A DNA stretch of 64,000 nucleotides from contig CM055094.1 of the NCBI GenBank assembly GCA_029204225.1, positions 5,262,063-5,326,062 on the forward strand. The letters run 5' to 3'. The translations under genes were made by a program, and so were the position numbers. This stretch comes from Diphasiastrum complanatum (Eukaryota; Streptophyta; Lycopodiopsida; Lycopodiales; Lycopodiaceae). Within the stretch, counting starts at the first letter, position 1, and each line of letters starts with the position of its first letter. Shown here piece after piece: positions 9,501 through 21,282 of the stretch. Below the pieces are notes generated by a model. That model saw nothing but the letters and a program-made list of their open reading frames with translations. It was not told where the DNA came from and did no database searches.

Positions 9501-12500
9501 AGTGCTGCTCATGAAGTGCAGAAATTGCCAATTCTTCGATTCTTTCTGCAACTGCTTTCGGAGAAGCATCACGTGAAACGGAAGATTGGCATCGTGCACT
9601 TCCAGCTGTCAATAGACAAGAAGCTGCAATCGACTCTTGAAAAGACTGCCAAAACTGTGGACGAGGCTTTCGATGCGTCTCGGAAGAAACCAGAAAGTTC
9701 TGAGTTGAAGCACAAGTACAGAGAAGCTAAAAAAGATCATATGAACCAGATGTTAGGTTTGGAGCACCTATGGAGAGAGTTGAGCCACATATTTGTCGCA
9801 GAACCAAGCAAGAGGGAGCTCCCGAGGCTGGCAGCGCACCACTTGCTGGATGGCTTCCCATTGGAAATCCTAGATGGAGATGCAGCCATGTTTCACAAAC
9901 TGTGGGTGGAGACAGTCTTGGTTGAGCTGGAAACAGTGCTGCTTGCTACGTTAAAACATAAGCCCAAGGTGTTCGTGCTGAGTATAGTAGGACTCCAAAG
10001 CAGCGGTAAATCCACTCTTCTCAACCTCATGTTTGGCACACAGCTCAAGACAAGTGCGGGCCAGTGCACCCGTGGGGTATATCTTCAGCTTGTGAAGTCA
10101 GAGTGGCGAGAATTTGACTACGTGCTGCTGCTAGATACGGAGGGGATAAGGGCCTCGGAATATTATGGCCTTCAGGATGCCGAGTCAAAAGACAACCGCC
10201 TGGCAACTTTTGCTATTCTTCCCGCAGATGCTTGTATTATAATGGTCGCCAACGAAGAAGACAACGGGCTCAAAGATGTACTCCCCATGGTGGTGTTAGC
10301 ATTCAAAGGATCTGCCATGGCTGATAAGTATGCTGGTCGGCTGCAGGCAAAGTTGTTTTTTGTTTATAGGAGTGTTGACACAAATGACGTGAAAAAGCTA
10401 AAGAAAAACCAGCAAAAGCTTCTAGAAGACTTGCAAGATGCTTCCTTGAAGATTGCAGGAACAGGTCAGCCAAGCTCACAAGCTTCTATCAGCCTACTCA
10501 ATATCCAGGTCGATGCGCAAGACGATCAGAGGAGCGATGTAAAATACCTTGGTAGTTTGAAGAAAGGTAATATACCACCGCTAGATATTCCTGATTGGGA
10601 TTACGGCAGAAAGGTGGTCGAGTTGCGGAAGTACATCCACAAACGTGTTTTGGATGGACGGCGTTGGGAGGGTCATAAGCTAGTGGACTGGATAGACTGT
10701 CTGAGAATGGTCTGGCAATGTATAGCCGATGCAAATTTCGAACTGAGGTTCTTGAATAGTATGGAACTTGAATACTATCACCAACTTCAAGACAAACTGG
10801 GGAGCTGCCGAGGAAATGTGGGAAAAAAATGTGTGAAAGAGATTGAACGACTAGAAGGAGAACTTCAAGTGGACAAAGGCACCGACCATTCCTCGAATAG
10901 CTTCTGGAACATTTTCAAAAGCAGGGTGGAAGAGACCGTGAGGGAGGAAGGAGAAGAAGTGAACAGGATTCTTGAGCAGAACAAATGGCAAAGATGGAAG
11001 GTCGAAGAAAGTGCACGCTGGACTGACTTCTGCTTGGACCAGGACAGACAATGGAAGGCCCGACTTGAAGATTGTACTGCTGGCGTCCTCAAGTTTGACA
11101 ATGTCGTGGAAGAGTATTGTAAAAAGATACAGAAGGAAATCCAATCAGACGCTGATCAGCTGTATGTGCTCAATAATCCTTCACCTGATCAGGAAGACAG
11201 AATGAAGTCACATTTTGAAGAACTTTTTGGGCGCATCTTGCAAGAAGTTGAAGAAAAACATCCGCCGTTGGCAAAAAAGGTATGTGGGTATGTTGACGAG
11301 TTATATGTGAACAGTCGAGTTGTTGGCGAGAAGTTCGAATTCAGGAGAAAATTTGGTTTGGAAACAATTAAAAATAAGTTAAAGCTAAACATTGTTAAGA
11401 AGACCATCTCGGAAGGGCCTGTTAAAGAACAGCTGGATTCAAAGATGGAGAGATTGCTAAAAGACGCTAATCAATATGCTCATCACCTAGTGGAAGAGAT
11501 GTTCAGATTCACAGACAAGTTAGTAGCAGGGGAATCGAAAGACTATCAAAAGTCTACACATACTTATGTTAAGGATGTGCTTACCGAGAGACTGACAACC
11601 ATTCAGCATAAATGGGATATGCAGCACAATGTGTCTCAAAGGTTGACGGCAGAAAAACCGCGACTTTGGCTGTTCTATAAAAATTGCGCAAACGGTGTGG
11701 GAAGAACGAAGATGTTATCCATGGAGGTCGGGCAAATTTTGCAGACCAAAATGGTGGATTCTTTTAAGGTTCATTTATCTAGAAGTGTTTCGGACAAACT
11801 ACAAGCTGAGGCGTGGGTACGCAACTGGAAGGTAATGAGGGCCCATCTTGACCTCCACCTGGTCGAGCTCATCGAGACCAAGCAGACGGATGATCTTCTT
11901 TACTGTGTGTCTTTTGGGAGCTCACATTACAGCAGGATTGTGGACAAACTGCTAGAGAAGGAAATTAACGATCAGTTGCGGAAAGATAATCCTCTCTGGA
12001 CCTGGTTTGTAAACTCAATCCAGGGAGCCGTGAAGCTTGCAGCTGTTTCAGCAGTGCGTTCGAAATCTTTATCAAAATCTTCAATATTCCTTGGCGAATT
12101 GAAAGAGCAGCTTCTCAAAAAAACGGAGTCCTCAGAACTTTCTAAAAGCATCTCCCTTGTGAACGAGGAAGTGTATTCGAAGCATGGCGATGGTATCGAT
12201 TTCATAAAATTCGGGGAGGACGTGAGTGAAAGAGTAGCCTGTGTCGAACTCAATCTGACGTCTAGATCTTCAATCAAAGAGTTGATAGAGCTCGTGAAAA
12301 CAAGGATGATTGCGTCGGCATCAGAGAGTGCTCGACCACGATGTGAAGAACAGTGTCCTCATTGTCGACTCACATGCCTTTTTCCCGCCAGGCACACTGG
12401 ACGCCATGATACATTGCACCAGCCCCAAGGACTGTGTGCAGCCCATAACACGAGTACCGGTGAGTTGCTTCCATATTCATGCTCCAAGTATGTCACTCTG

Positions 12501-12779
12501 GGATGGACCATGAGAGATCCAAGGCGAGGAATAATAAAATCCGTGCCTTTCAAGGATTATGAAAAATACTATCCATGGACCCTTCCTTCCGAAGGTTTTG
12601 GAACACCTAAAGTGAGAGAGTATATCTTTGCCCATTACCAGGAAGATCTCGCGCAAAGGCATTTACTCCTCAATCCAGGTGTTAGGATGTGCACCAACAT
12701 CCCTTCCGAGTATCGGCATGACCTGAAAGGCCTACGTTGTGAACTTGAGAATGTCATTCAAAGCCACACTTCTCTTTAA
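6549..12779 (+). CDS. Very large inducible GTPase (VLIG / GVIN1-like), two exons
   Basis: Exon 1 is 6549-8043 and exon 2 is 8263-12779. Joined at donor CAAG|GTGCTT and acceptor TTGTCAG|AT (phase 1) they encode about 2003 residues, near the 2400 usual for vertebrate VLIGs. Residues about 158-176 contain NSHVSTGRYHIGG, matching the 'GSHVN-GP-H-GG' motif I recall from VLIG N-termini. Residues 1075-1083 are the P-loop GLQSSGKST and 1123-1126 the G3 DTEG. The usual N/TKxD G4 is absent; FVYRSVD stands there, as in VLIGs, which use a variant G4. A long charged, helical region follows. A Cys/His cluster (about 1859-1905: CEEQCPHCRLTC, then H-rich, 'HQPQ') is the VLIG C-terminal signature. Predicted to be a cytosolic GTPase, possibly self-assembling like dynamin or GBP proteins. 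No lesion is seen, so it looks functional. Its role in plants is not known to me. Confidence 0.9.
8044..8262 (+). other. Intron of the VLIG gene
   Basis: A 219-bp GT-AG intron with donor AAG|GTGCTT and acceptor preceded by tgttcttgtcag. Both sides are phase 1 (CAA G / AT GTT). Without splicing the first frame would read on about 19 codons and stop at 8100-8102. Confidence 0.75.
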
Positions 12780-13670
12780 ACAGCTAGATGGCCTAATTGT
12801 TATCTAGTTATCTTCAAGAGATCCTTGACACTTCACAAGTCCTTAGTAGTGTTAGTTAACTTCTCAAGTGATTTACTTAACATTAGCTAGTAGCTAATCA
12901 ACTTTACGAGTGATTTACTTAAAGGTAGCTAATCACGCATCGTCCATTTCTTAGATGTGGTTATGATATGCACTTCTACTATAATCAATGTTAGAAAACC
13001 CATGGACAATAAAACCTTTCCTAAAAATTGCTTTCCTCAAAGCTCAGATTTTTACTATGTTGTGGAATTTCAGACCTTGCGTTTAAAAAAAAGTTCACAA
13101 AAAACATTTGTATTTCCAAACATACCTTCTAAACACCCACTACTATACTTAATTGGCATTACTTGATACCAATAAATGAAATGATTTTGAAGATTTCATA
13201 ACATGTTAAGCTCCTTCTTTGCGATATTCCTTCTTTGCTCGTTTGCTCAGTCCAGAATGTTGACAATGTAACTCATCACAATCAAGTATGCACAATCATG
13301 CAAACTATATATTCACATCATTATCTTACTAATATCATGAAAAGAGCTCACTTAGATCATGAGAATTTACGACTCTAACTATGTCAAACGACAAATATGA
13401 AACAAAAACTAATATATTTGTACTCAACCATGCTTACTAAAATTTTTAAATAAACCAATAGATTCTGAATATATCAATGAAGGGCAATTACAAATTATCT
13501 TAACCAGTAAGAATGACTCAGTACACATTGATAATCACTTCAAAATATTCTAGATGATAAAATGATAACCATTCGTGACATATGACAGTACTATTTGATA
13601 TCTAACTTAGCGCACTATTAATTAATCTTAAAAAAACCACGTATAGTAAACATTTTTTAAATCACAGGTC
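12780..13670. other. Intergenic, AT-rich, no gene seen
   Basis: Region 3' of the VLIG gene. Short imperfect direct repeats ('caagtgatttacttaa', 'gagtgatttacttaaa') occur at about 12855-12925. No ORF with recognisable content. Confidence 0.4.
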
Positions 13671-13675
13671 AATTG

Positions 13676-14010
13676 TTTGCCACTTGTGGCAAATCCAAAA
13701 AGAATTCGATAAATTTTGCCACGCGTGGCAAATCTCCAAATTACATGTCACATGAAAAAGTTGTTATTTAACCACTTTTCAAGGCTTTGCCACGCGTGGT
13801 TGTGCCACGCCAATTTAGAAAACCCAATATCTAAACAAAATTGGATTTTAAATATTTTTGCATGGCACAGCCACGCATGGCTGTGCCACGCCAAAAATTT
13901 GAAAGTGTTTTTCCTTCTCCCGCACCCAAAGTCAACTCATTTTTGACCGGCGGGGTTGCTTGAAAGTTTTTGGCGTAGATGTGCCAAGCGTGGATGAGCC
14001 ACGCTAAAAA
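13676..14010. repeat. Cluster of palindromes around GCCACGCGTGGC
   Basis: Near-perfect palindromes: TTTGCCACTTGTGGCAAA (13676-13693), TTTGCCACGCGTGGCAAA (13715-13732), a half-altered copy at 13786-13812, a 24-bp near-palindrome at 13864-13887 (ggcacagcca to tggctgtgcc), and diverged copies to about 14010. The same motif recurs at 62684-62775. They could form hairpins; likely ends or subrepeats of a small element family. Confidence 0.7.
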
Positions 14011-14176
14011 AATGGCAAAAGTTTGGGTAAGTCCCCCGTTCGCATTGCAGGTTTGTGTGGCAAAACACCTCCGTATGTAGTTGTGAATTGATATCTCTTC
14101 CTCTTCGTGTTTTTGTTTTCTTTTTTCTTTTTCCACACCTGAAAATAAAATACAACAATATTATACACTATATAAG

Positions 14177-15625
14177 TTAAGACATTCGCCCTTCTCGAAC
14201 ATAGCAGGGTTTGATTTTAACAATGTTGGTTCGGTGCGTAAATACCTCACCCTGTAAATTCACCAACTTCACGGTATTGTTCTCATAAAGTTTCTCCACA
14301 ATATAGGGCCCACTCCATCTAAAAGCCAAATTTTGGGGCATAACGTCATGACGAGGATCTCGGAATAACACTAGCTGATTAAGAACGGAGGAATATCCTT
14401 TTATCTTTCGATCATGGGACAATTTCATTCCTCTCTTAAATGTCTTTTGATGGACAAGAGAAGCTAGTCGTTGTTCATCTAACTCTTGCAATGTCTCAAT
14501 ACGTTGTTGCATAGACTCCTCCATCCCTAAATCATGTGTCATGGCGAATCTTAACGTAGGCAATTCTATTCTATGGCCAGCACACACTCTTGTCCACACT
14601 CTTGGCATATGGTTTGTGCTAGTCTTATAAGATGTGTTATAGGACCACAATGCTAAGTACAATTTCTTATCCCAATCTCTTTTAGTTTAAGACACAGTTT
14701 TCTTGATGATTGTTATCAATTGTTTGTTAGTAGTCTCAACTTATCCATTGGCTGAAGGATGAAAGGGAGTGCTCTTATGTGCTTGACACTCAATTGTTCT
14801 GTCAGATCATCTTGTTCAAGAAATGGGTTCCTCGATCTGACACTAACTCTTTAGGAACTCCAAATCTCCCTATAACCTGTTCTAAAAGAAACCATGTTGT
14901 TTCTTTAGTGTTGTCCTTGGTTACAGCCCTCGCCTCGGCCCATTTGGTAAAATAATCTGTAGCTACTATGATGTAGCTCTTACGTGAGGAGGAAGCTAGG
15001 CGGATAGGTCCCACAAAGTCTATTCCACACTTCTCAAATGGTAGACAAGCCTGTAGAGGAATTAGAGACCGCGCTCTATCTTCTTGGGGGTTTGTCCTTT
15101 GACAAATATCATGTTCAATGCTTGTAATTTGAGTTTTCGTCTCTCTTGTGAGGTATAGGTAGAGGGTATTTATAACGTAGTATCGAGCTAAGTCTCTATA
15201 CCATCTAGGAATAAGTTTTGTATCTATTTTGAAAATTTCTTTCATCTGTTCATCCTCTATGCACTCCTCTTTTAGGTTTTCTAACTTGCAAATGCAGTCA
15301 TTCAAACCTTGAAGCCTGGGTGGTTTACTCTTCAAAGTATAATCATATTCTTCAAGAGAGTTTATCCACTTGGATAATCTATTTGGAGATTCTAGTTTAT
15401 TCATCATCATGGTCACTGCCTCATTCATGGTGAAGAAAGTTACTTTTTGATGTGGAACATAGTGTCGATACTTCGCAGCTGCATACGCTATGCAGAGACA
15501 CACTTTCTCAGCTTTCGTGTAATTCAACTTAGAATCGTTGAGCTTCCTCCCAGCAAATATTATTGGATGATATTTTTTATCCCAAATTTGGGCTAAAGAA
15601 CAATTTATAGATGTAAATGTCTTCT
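14177..15625 (-). pseudogene. Ty3/gypsy pol remnant (RNase H and integrase)
   Basis: Reading right to left: an RNase H end (FAGRKLN, then LNYTKAEKVCLCIAYA, about 15570-15400), a Ty3-type linker, an integrase core (CGIDFVGPI, TDYFTKWAEARAV, ELVSDRGTHF, to about 14802), then after stops the integrase C-terminal part (14177-14662) with RWSGPYIV. RT, gag and LTRs are missing, and the core is broken at about 14662-14802 by stops and frameshifts. The C-terminal style without a chromodomain fits the Tat/Athila side of plant gypsy elements. Confidence 0.8.
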
Positions 15626-15639
15626 TGGATGTACCTGTT

Positions 15640-18411
15640 TAGAAATGTTATCTGAACATCCATCTGATGAACGTCCAGACCTTTGGCAGCTGCGATAGGA
15701 AGAAGGGTTCAAATAGACTGATGTTTTACTACTGGACTAAATGTCTCAGTGTAGTCTATCCCATATTTTTGTTCGTATCCTTTGATGATGAGTCGAGTTT
15801 TCCACCTGGGTATCGAGCTATCTGGGTCAAGCTTCAACTTGAAGATCGACTTGGTGTCAATGATCGTTGCATTCAAAGAGATTCCACAAGACTCTAGGTC
15901 TTCTTCTTCAGCAAGGAGTTGTATTTGACATTCATGGTTGAACGCTAGTTGACTGCATCTATATTCAACAATGCTTCTGCAACAGAGGCATGATCTTTGT
16001 GGTTGATGAATGCTTGAGGGGTGTAACAATCAAGCTTTTGTTGGATTTGATCAGACCTTCGAACTACCATTGGTTGTTGAGTTGGTGCCTCTCCTTGTGT
16101 GACCGGGGTATCTTCAATAGTTGCTGGAACATTACAGGTCGAGGCCTATCGATGGTGATAGGAGTCATTGGAAAGAACTCTTGTATTGGCTACTTCTACT
16201 TGAAGTCATGGAATTTGTCTATGAGGAAGACGACATCTCGATTGACTGAGATTCGACCTGATTCGATATCATACACTCGATAGGCTTTATGTGAGGTCGA
16301 ATAGCTGACAAATATGTTCATGCAACTGACAAGATTGAATTCTTTCTCAAGTCAGAGGGAATTTGCACATAGCAAAGACAACCGAACACTCGAAGGTTTT
16401 TTAGAACCAGTTTTAGCCATGGTAGGCTTTGAAAGGAGTTTTCAAGTCGACTACCATTGTGCTTGAGTAATTATGCAGATAGCAAGTTGTAGAAATTACT
16501 TCAGCCCAAAAGTAGTTGAGCATTTGATAGCATTGTTTGTGCTACTTTTAGCAATGTTTGGTTCTTCCTTTCAACTATCCCATTCTGTTGTGGTGTGTAG
16601 TGTGTGATGAACTAATGATAAATGCCATACAATAAAAGATAATCTTACATTTTGTCAGACATGTATTATCTCCCACAATCTAAACGTAGGGTCTTGAGTT
16701 TTCGACCAGTATGTGTCTCAGCAAACTGCTTGAATTCTTTGAAGCAGTTGAATGCCTCCGACTTGTTCGTGATGAACATAGTCTTGGTGAACCTTGAACA
16801 ATCTTCCATAAAGGTGATGAAATATACCACTGATCCTAGAGATGAGAGACTCATAGGACCACAAATCACTGTTTATTAACTCTAAAGTAGACTTAGCTTA
16901 GTGGCTTGTCCTTTGAAAAATCTTGATCTAGGTTGTTTGTCTAGTAAGCAATTTTCACAAACATTTTGAATGTCTGTGGAGACAACATTGATGTCTAAGT
17001 CCTTAGCCAATCTGTTGTGATGCATGTACAAGATTGCTCTGATGCTTACATGTCCTAATCTGTAATGTCATAATTGATCATTTGAAACTTACTTACACTA
17101 CTAGAAAGTGCATAATCATGACTTAGGATATAATACCTTCTTTGTTGGCAGAGATGATTTTATAACAATCATTATCCAGAATAGTACACTGATTCGAGAG
17201 CTCTATAGCCTTGATCCGTAATCTTGCTCATAGACAATAAATTCTTTGTAATTTGGGTACAAAAACAATGTTGATTTACCGTCCGGAAGTTGAAGGTGGA
17301 TTGTTCCTTGGCCTTCAATTTGATGTGTACTTGAGTCACCGAAGTTGATATACCTTGAATCTGCTTGTGTAAGGCTTTTGAATAGGGACTTTCATGGAGA
17401 CATGTGCAAGGAAGCACCTGAATCAAGATACCATTGATGGATATCTCTATTGTATTGATCTTGTACCATCAGCAACATCGGATCCTCGTGAGAGGTTTTG
17501 GAAAAATCAGAACTTCCATTCTATTGTAGCATCTTCTTCTTTACTTCGTTGTGCTTGAGAACTCGACAATCCTTGAGGTCATGGTTGGTTCTTTTAAAAT
17601 ACTTGTAAAAGAGTTTGGTCTTCGGCTTCAGTTGTTGTCGATCGTGTTGTTGTTGTTGCGGGGTCAAATTAGCTTGCTCAGCTTTAGTCTTCTTGTCCTT
17701 TGAGTTCTTTTTCTTGGACTATTTCTTATTTGAATAGAGGAGTACTACCTTCATATTCGACGACAATAAGCTTTTCCTTCTTACTTCCTCTTGCAAAAAA
17801 CTTGTCATAAGCTTCTGGAGCGATAGCACAAGAGTATTGCTCAAGAGCAACACTAGATTGTCGTAAGAGAGAAGAAGACTGGACAATAACGACATGTTGG
17901 GGTCTTCATCCTATACTGGCAAACCTACTATAGCTAGTTGGTTGAGTAGCTATTTGAATCATTTAGATGATCAGTGACTGAAGTTCCTTCACTCATCTTG
18001 AGTGATAAAGACTTATTTCTCAAGAAGAGACAAGTCAACACATCTATAGTTTTGTAAAGACTAGCCAAAATGTCCCATTCTTCTTTGGAGGTGGAACAGT
18101 TTGCTACATGAGCTATTTGTGAATCTTTAAGATTTAGAAACAAAATGGCAAGGGCTTTGTCATCCTTTGCTTCCCATGCGGGTTGTGATTCAGGTTTTGT
18201 CGATTTGGCTATTGAACTGTTTGTGTATCCTCATAGCTATTTTTTGATGAGTATCCTCTTCATCTTGAACTTCCACATGTAGAAATCATCACCGATGAAC
18301 TTGTTGATCAAGCGGATTCCTGAAGTTGAACCTTACATGATTAAAGAATGATCTAATAATGGTAATTAGTCATGAATTCTATTGATAATTTTAAACAGAA
18401 GTCTAATACCA
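15640..18411 (-). pseudogene. Degraded Ty1/copia element (G): gag to start of RT
   Basis: Right to left: primer-site-like TGGTATTAGA (18402-18411); gag UBN2 pieces (18320-17934; SLYKTIDVLTCLFLRNK); a decayed zinc knuckle near 17600 (two Cys replaced); protease DSGAS-like string near 17430; GAG-pre-integrase (17172-17426); integrase core (16666-16869; FMEDCSRFTKTMF); RT start (15709-16029; RLIIKGYEQKYGIDYTETFSPV). Stops and frameshifts occur throughout. It breaks off early in RT, where it meets the gypsy remnant. Gag is related to the copies at 4847 and 39082. Confidence 0.8.
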
Positions 18412-18414
18412 CCT

Positions 18415-19135
18415 TGTTGGAAGCATATCCGTACAGTTTATCAACTCTGATGTCACTCTTGTTGGTGTGAAGATGTAATGAAACAATTTAGTCTCTCCAA
18501 TTGGGTGGTCTTTGATCATGACACCAAACAAAAAAAAACAATTGGATGATGAATTTGTAGGTCCAGGATCTTGACAAATTATCAGAAAGAGACTGTTACT
18601 TAGATCATTTGTTTGACACTTCAAATATATGTGTAGGTGTCTATGATAGCCATGAAGAGTGCGAAGGGTTTAGGCATGCAGTACTTCGAATCAGATATTC
18701 GAATGGTCAGTGGAGCAAGTATCAATAATAAAAGAGTAATTATCAGAAATCATTCAATAGCACTTGCACATATTAAGGAAATACTAAAATTTGTATTCTA
18801 CTTTTGTGAGTACAACAATCACATCGCAATCCTATGCCCGAGTATTGGTCATAGTACTAATGCGCTATGTGCTGCAATCCTACTATGCTTGCTTATAGAT
18901 TGAATTATATGTCTATCTTTGAAATAGCTTTCACTCTTTCAAGGTCTCCGATTATGAGAAATTAGATATTTCAGATACAATGGAGTTCTCATAGGAAATC
19001 TCTTAATCACTCATGCTACTCAACCTCTTACTCTAGTAGCTGAATTCATGTGAGTAGGAATAAAATTAAACTCCAACATGATCTTCAACAGAATAAGATT
19101 CTATTAGATAATGATTGTCAACAGCGGAATGTAGT
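18415..19135 (-). repeat. Probable 5' LTR of copia element G (end uncertain)
   Basis: The primer-site-like sequence at 18402-18411 (minus strand) is followed by TGTTGGAAGC on the plus strand, the expected inverted end (..CCAACA) of an LTR. The far end is unclear; no second copy is in the window. No gene is seen in this stretch. Confidence 0.35.
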
Positions 19136-19279
19136 GCCTTAATCCATTTTTTAAATGCATTATAGTAAGCATTCTTTTAATTATACAGCTACCATGTATA
19201 TATATTAGCATATACATAAGATAATCGACTAATCGACCATTGAATCAAGAACAAATGCAAATAGAGTGCTATATTTGAT

Positions 19280-19306
19280 TTGTGTGTGTGTGTGTGTGTG
19301 TGTGTG
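19280..19306. repeat. (TG)n microsatellite
   Basis: About 13 uninterrupted TG dinucleotides in AT-rich DNA. Confidence 0.9.
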
Positions 19307-19423
19307 AAGAACACTATTTTCATTGTTCTTCCGACTTGAATGTCTTCTTTACATGAATTCTTTACATGAAGCAGTTGCGGTCTTTGTCAGTTTTGACCAG
19401 TGTATATGTGTAGATGTTTTGAC

Positions 19424-19425
<2 letters not shown>

Positions 19426-19489
<64 letters not shown>
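19426..19489. repeat. (GA)n microsatellite
   Basis: About 32 GA units, directly left of the GCCACATGGC minisatellite. Apparent ORFs across it are artefacts of the repeat. Confidence 0.95.
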
Positions 19490-19491
<2 letters not shown>

Positions 19492-19493
19492 TG

Positions 19494-20586
19494 GGGCTTG
19501 AAAGTTGTCACATGGCAAGCCACATAGGCTTGCCACGTGTAAAATCATGTAGGTTTGGGACTTGCCAAGTAGGACTATCGTAGGCTTGTGTAGTAGACCA
19601 ATAAGCATGTCATAGGTCTGTTATTTACCAAGCCTGTCGTAGGCTGCCATGTAGGCCTACCCCAAGGCAACCCCATGGCAAGTCATGCAAGCTTGGGGTT
19701 TTCCATGTGGCAAACCACGTAGTTCTAACATAGGCTTGCCTGGCAAGCCAACCATTCTCTGCCACATAGGCCTAAGTGAACATAGAGAGAGAGAGAGATA
19801 GAGAGAGAATTGAAGCCCAAAGTTGTCACATGGCAAGCCACGTAGGCCTGCCACGTGGAAAAACCATCTAGGCTTGGGACTGGCCATGTGGCAAGCCATG
19901 TAGGCCTACCATAGGCTTGTGTGGCTTGCCACATGGACTACCGTAGGCCTATGTAGTAGGCCACAAAGTCCTACTATCTACCAAGGCTATCATGGTAGGC
20001 CTGCCACATGGCAAATCTTGCAAGCTTGGGGTTTGCCACATGGCAAGCCATGTAGGCCCTACCATAGGCTACTATCTGTCAATATTATCATAGGCCGCCA
20101 TGTGGAAAGTCACGTAGGTCTACAGTCGTGGCAAGTCTTGCAAGCTTAGGGTTTGCTACGTGGCAAACCATCATAGGTCTAACATAGGCTTGTGTTGCAA
20201 GCCAATCAAGCTTTGCCACGTAGGCTTGAGTGGACCTAGTGAGAGAAAGAGGTGGAGCTCAAAATCTGCCACATGGCAAGCCGCATAGGCCTACCATAGG
20301 CTTGTGTAGCAGGCCACATAGAACTGCTATCTACCAAGCCTGTCATAGGTTGCCACATGGCAAGTCATCTATGCCTTCCACATGGCAAACCATGTAGGCT
20401 TGGGGTGTGGCAAGCCACGTATGCCTATCATAGGTTGGCAAGCCAACCAAGCCTACGTGGTCTACTATTTGCCAAGCCTATCGTACACTGCCACATGGCA
20501 AACCACGTAGGTCTACCACATGTCAAATCATGCAGGCTTGAGGTTTGCCAAGTGGCAAGCCATGTAGGTCTGCCATAGGCTTGTAT
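19494..20586. repeat. Minisatellite-like array rich in TTGCCACATGGCAAG
   Basis: About 1.1 kb made of recombined short phrases: GCCACATGGCAAGCCA, GTAGGCCTACCATAGGC, 'ttgtgtggc', 'aagcttggggtttgcca'. Several phrases are palindromic (TTGCCACATGGCAA, TAGGCCTA). Copies are irregular in order and length. The array resumes at 26751 after the copia insertion. No coding content is supported. Confidence 0.8.
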
Positions 20587-21268
20587 TGTAAAAATTACAG
20601 CAAATAAGGATCCTAAAACACTTGAAATGATGAGGGAAACAATAGATTATGATTTCATAAGATTAGCACAAGTTGAACCATCAAAATCCATCAAAAATCT
20701 ATGCTTGAACCTCACTAAATGGCCCAAATCCTTGAAGAAGGCTTCACACGTGTGAAAGTACGGCCTCCCACAGTCTGAGTACTGTACACCAGACCTACAT
20801 TCAATCCTATAATCATTAGTAATCACAAGTACTCAAACAATTATGAACATAGAGAGCAATTGCACCATTATGAGAGAAAAAACATGAAATTGCTTGATTG
20901 ATTTTGGTGAGATATCATCACCTATATATACATGATCCATCACGGTTTTGGGCAGGTATGAGTAGCCCTAAACCTATCCCTAATGCTAATTTTGGTGGAT
21001 CTTTCATCCCTACCAAGTTAGGGTTGGAATCTTGGAGATCCCTCAACAATGCAAAAACTACCAAAAATAGCTCCTATTTTTTCTCCCTTGTATCTAAGCA
21101 TAATTTGGACTCGTTCCAAAGGTTCTAACACTTAGGTCTACTTGAGAACATCCTTATGAATGGAATCCTATGCTATTTGGCACGTGTGACAAGCCACATC
21201 ATGACCATCTAACTATTTACAAGTCATATGACCAAAACTAGTCAAGCTAGAATTGTGAATTTTTAACA
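20587..21268 (-). repeat. 3' LTR of copia E
   Basis: Starts TGTAAAAATT and ends TTTTTAACA on the plus strand. Matches 26069-26750 almost completely. An ORF-like stretch inside (20898-21128, plus) is present in both LTRs and is not a gene. Confidence 0.93.
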
Positions 21269-21282
21269 CTCCTCCTCACTAT

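Noticed and set aside
8321-12662. Minus-strand ORFs of 60-175 codons inside the VLIG gene
   Set aside because: They lie opposite a long, family-supported coding frame and show no domain of their own.
18637-18903. 88-codon plus-strand ORF
   Set aside because: Lies in a probable LTR, with no recognisable domain or context.
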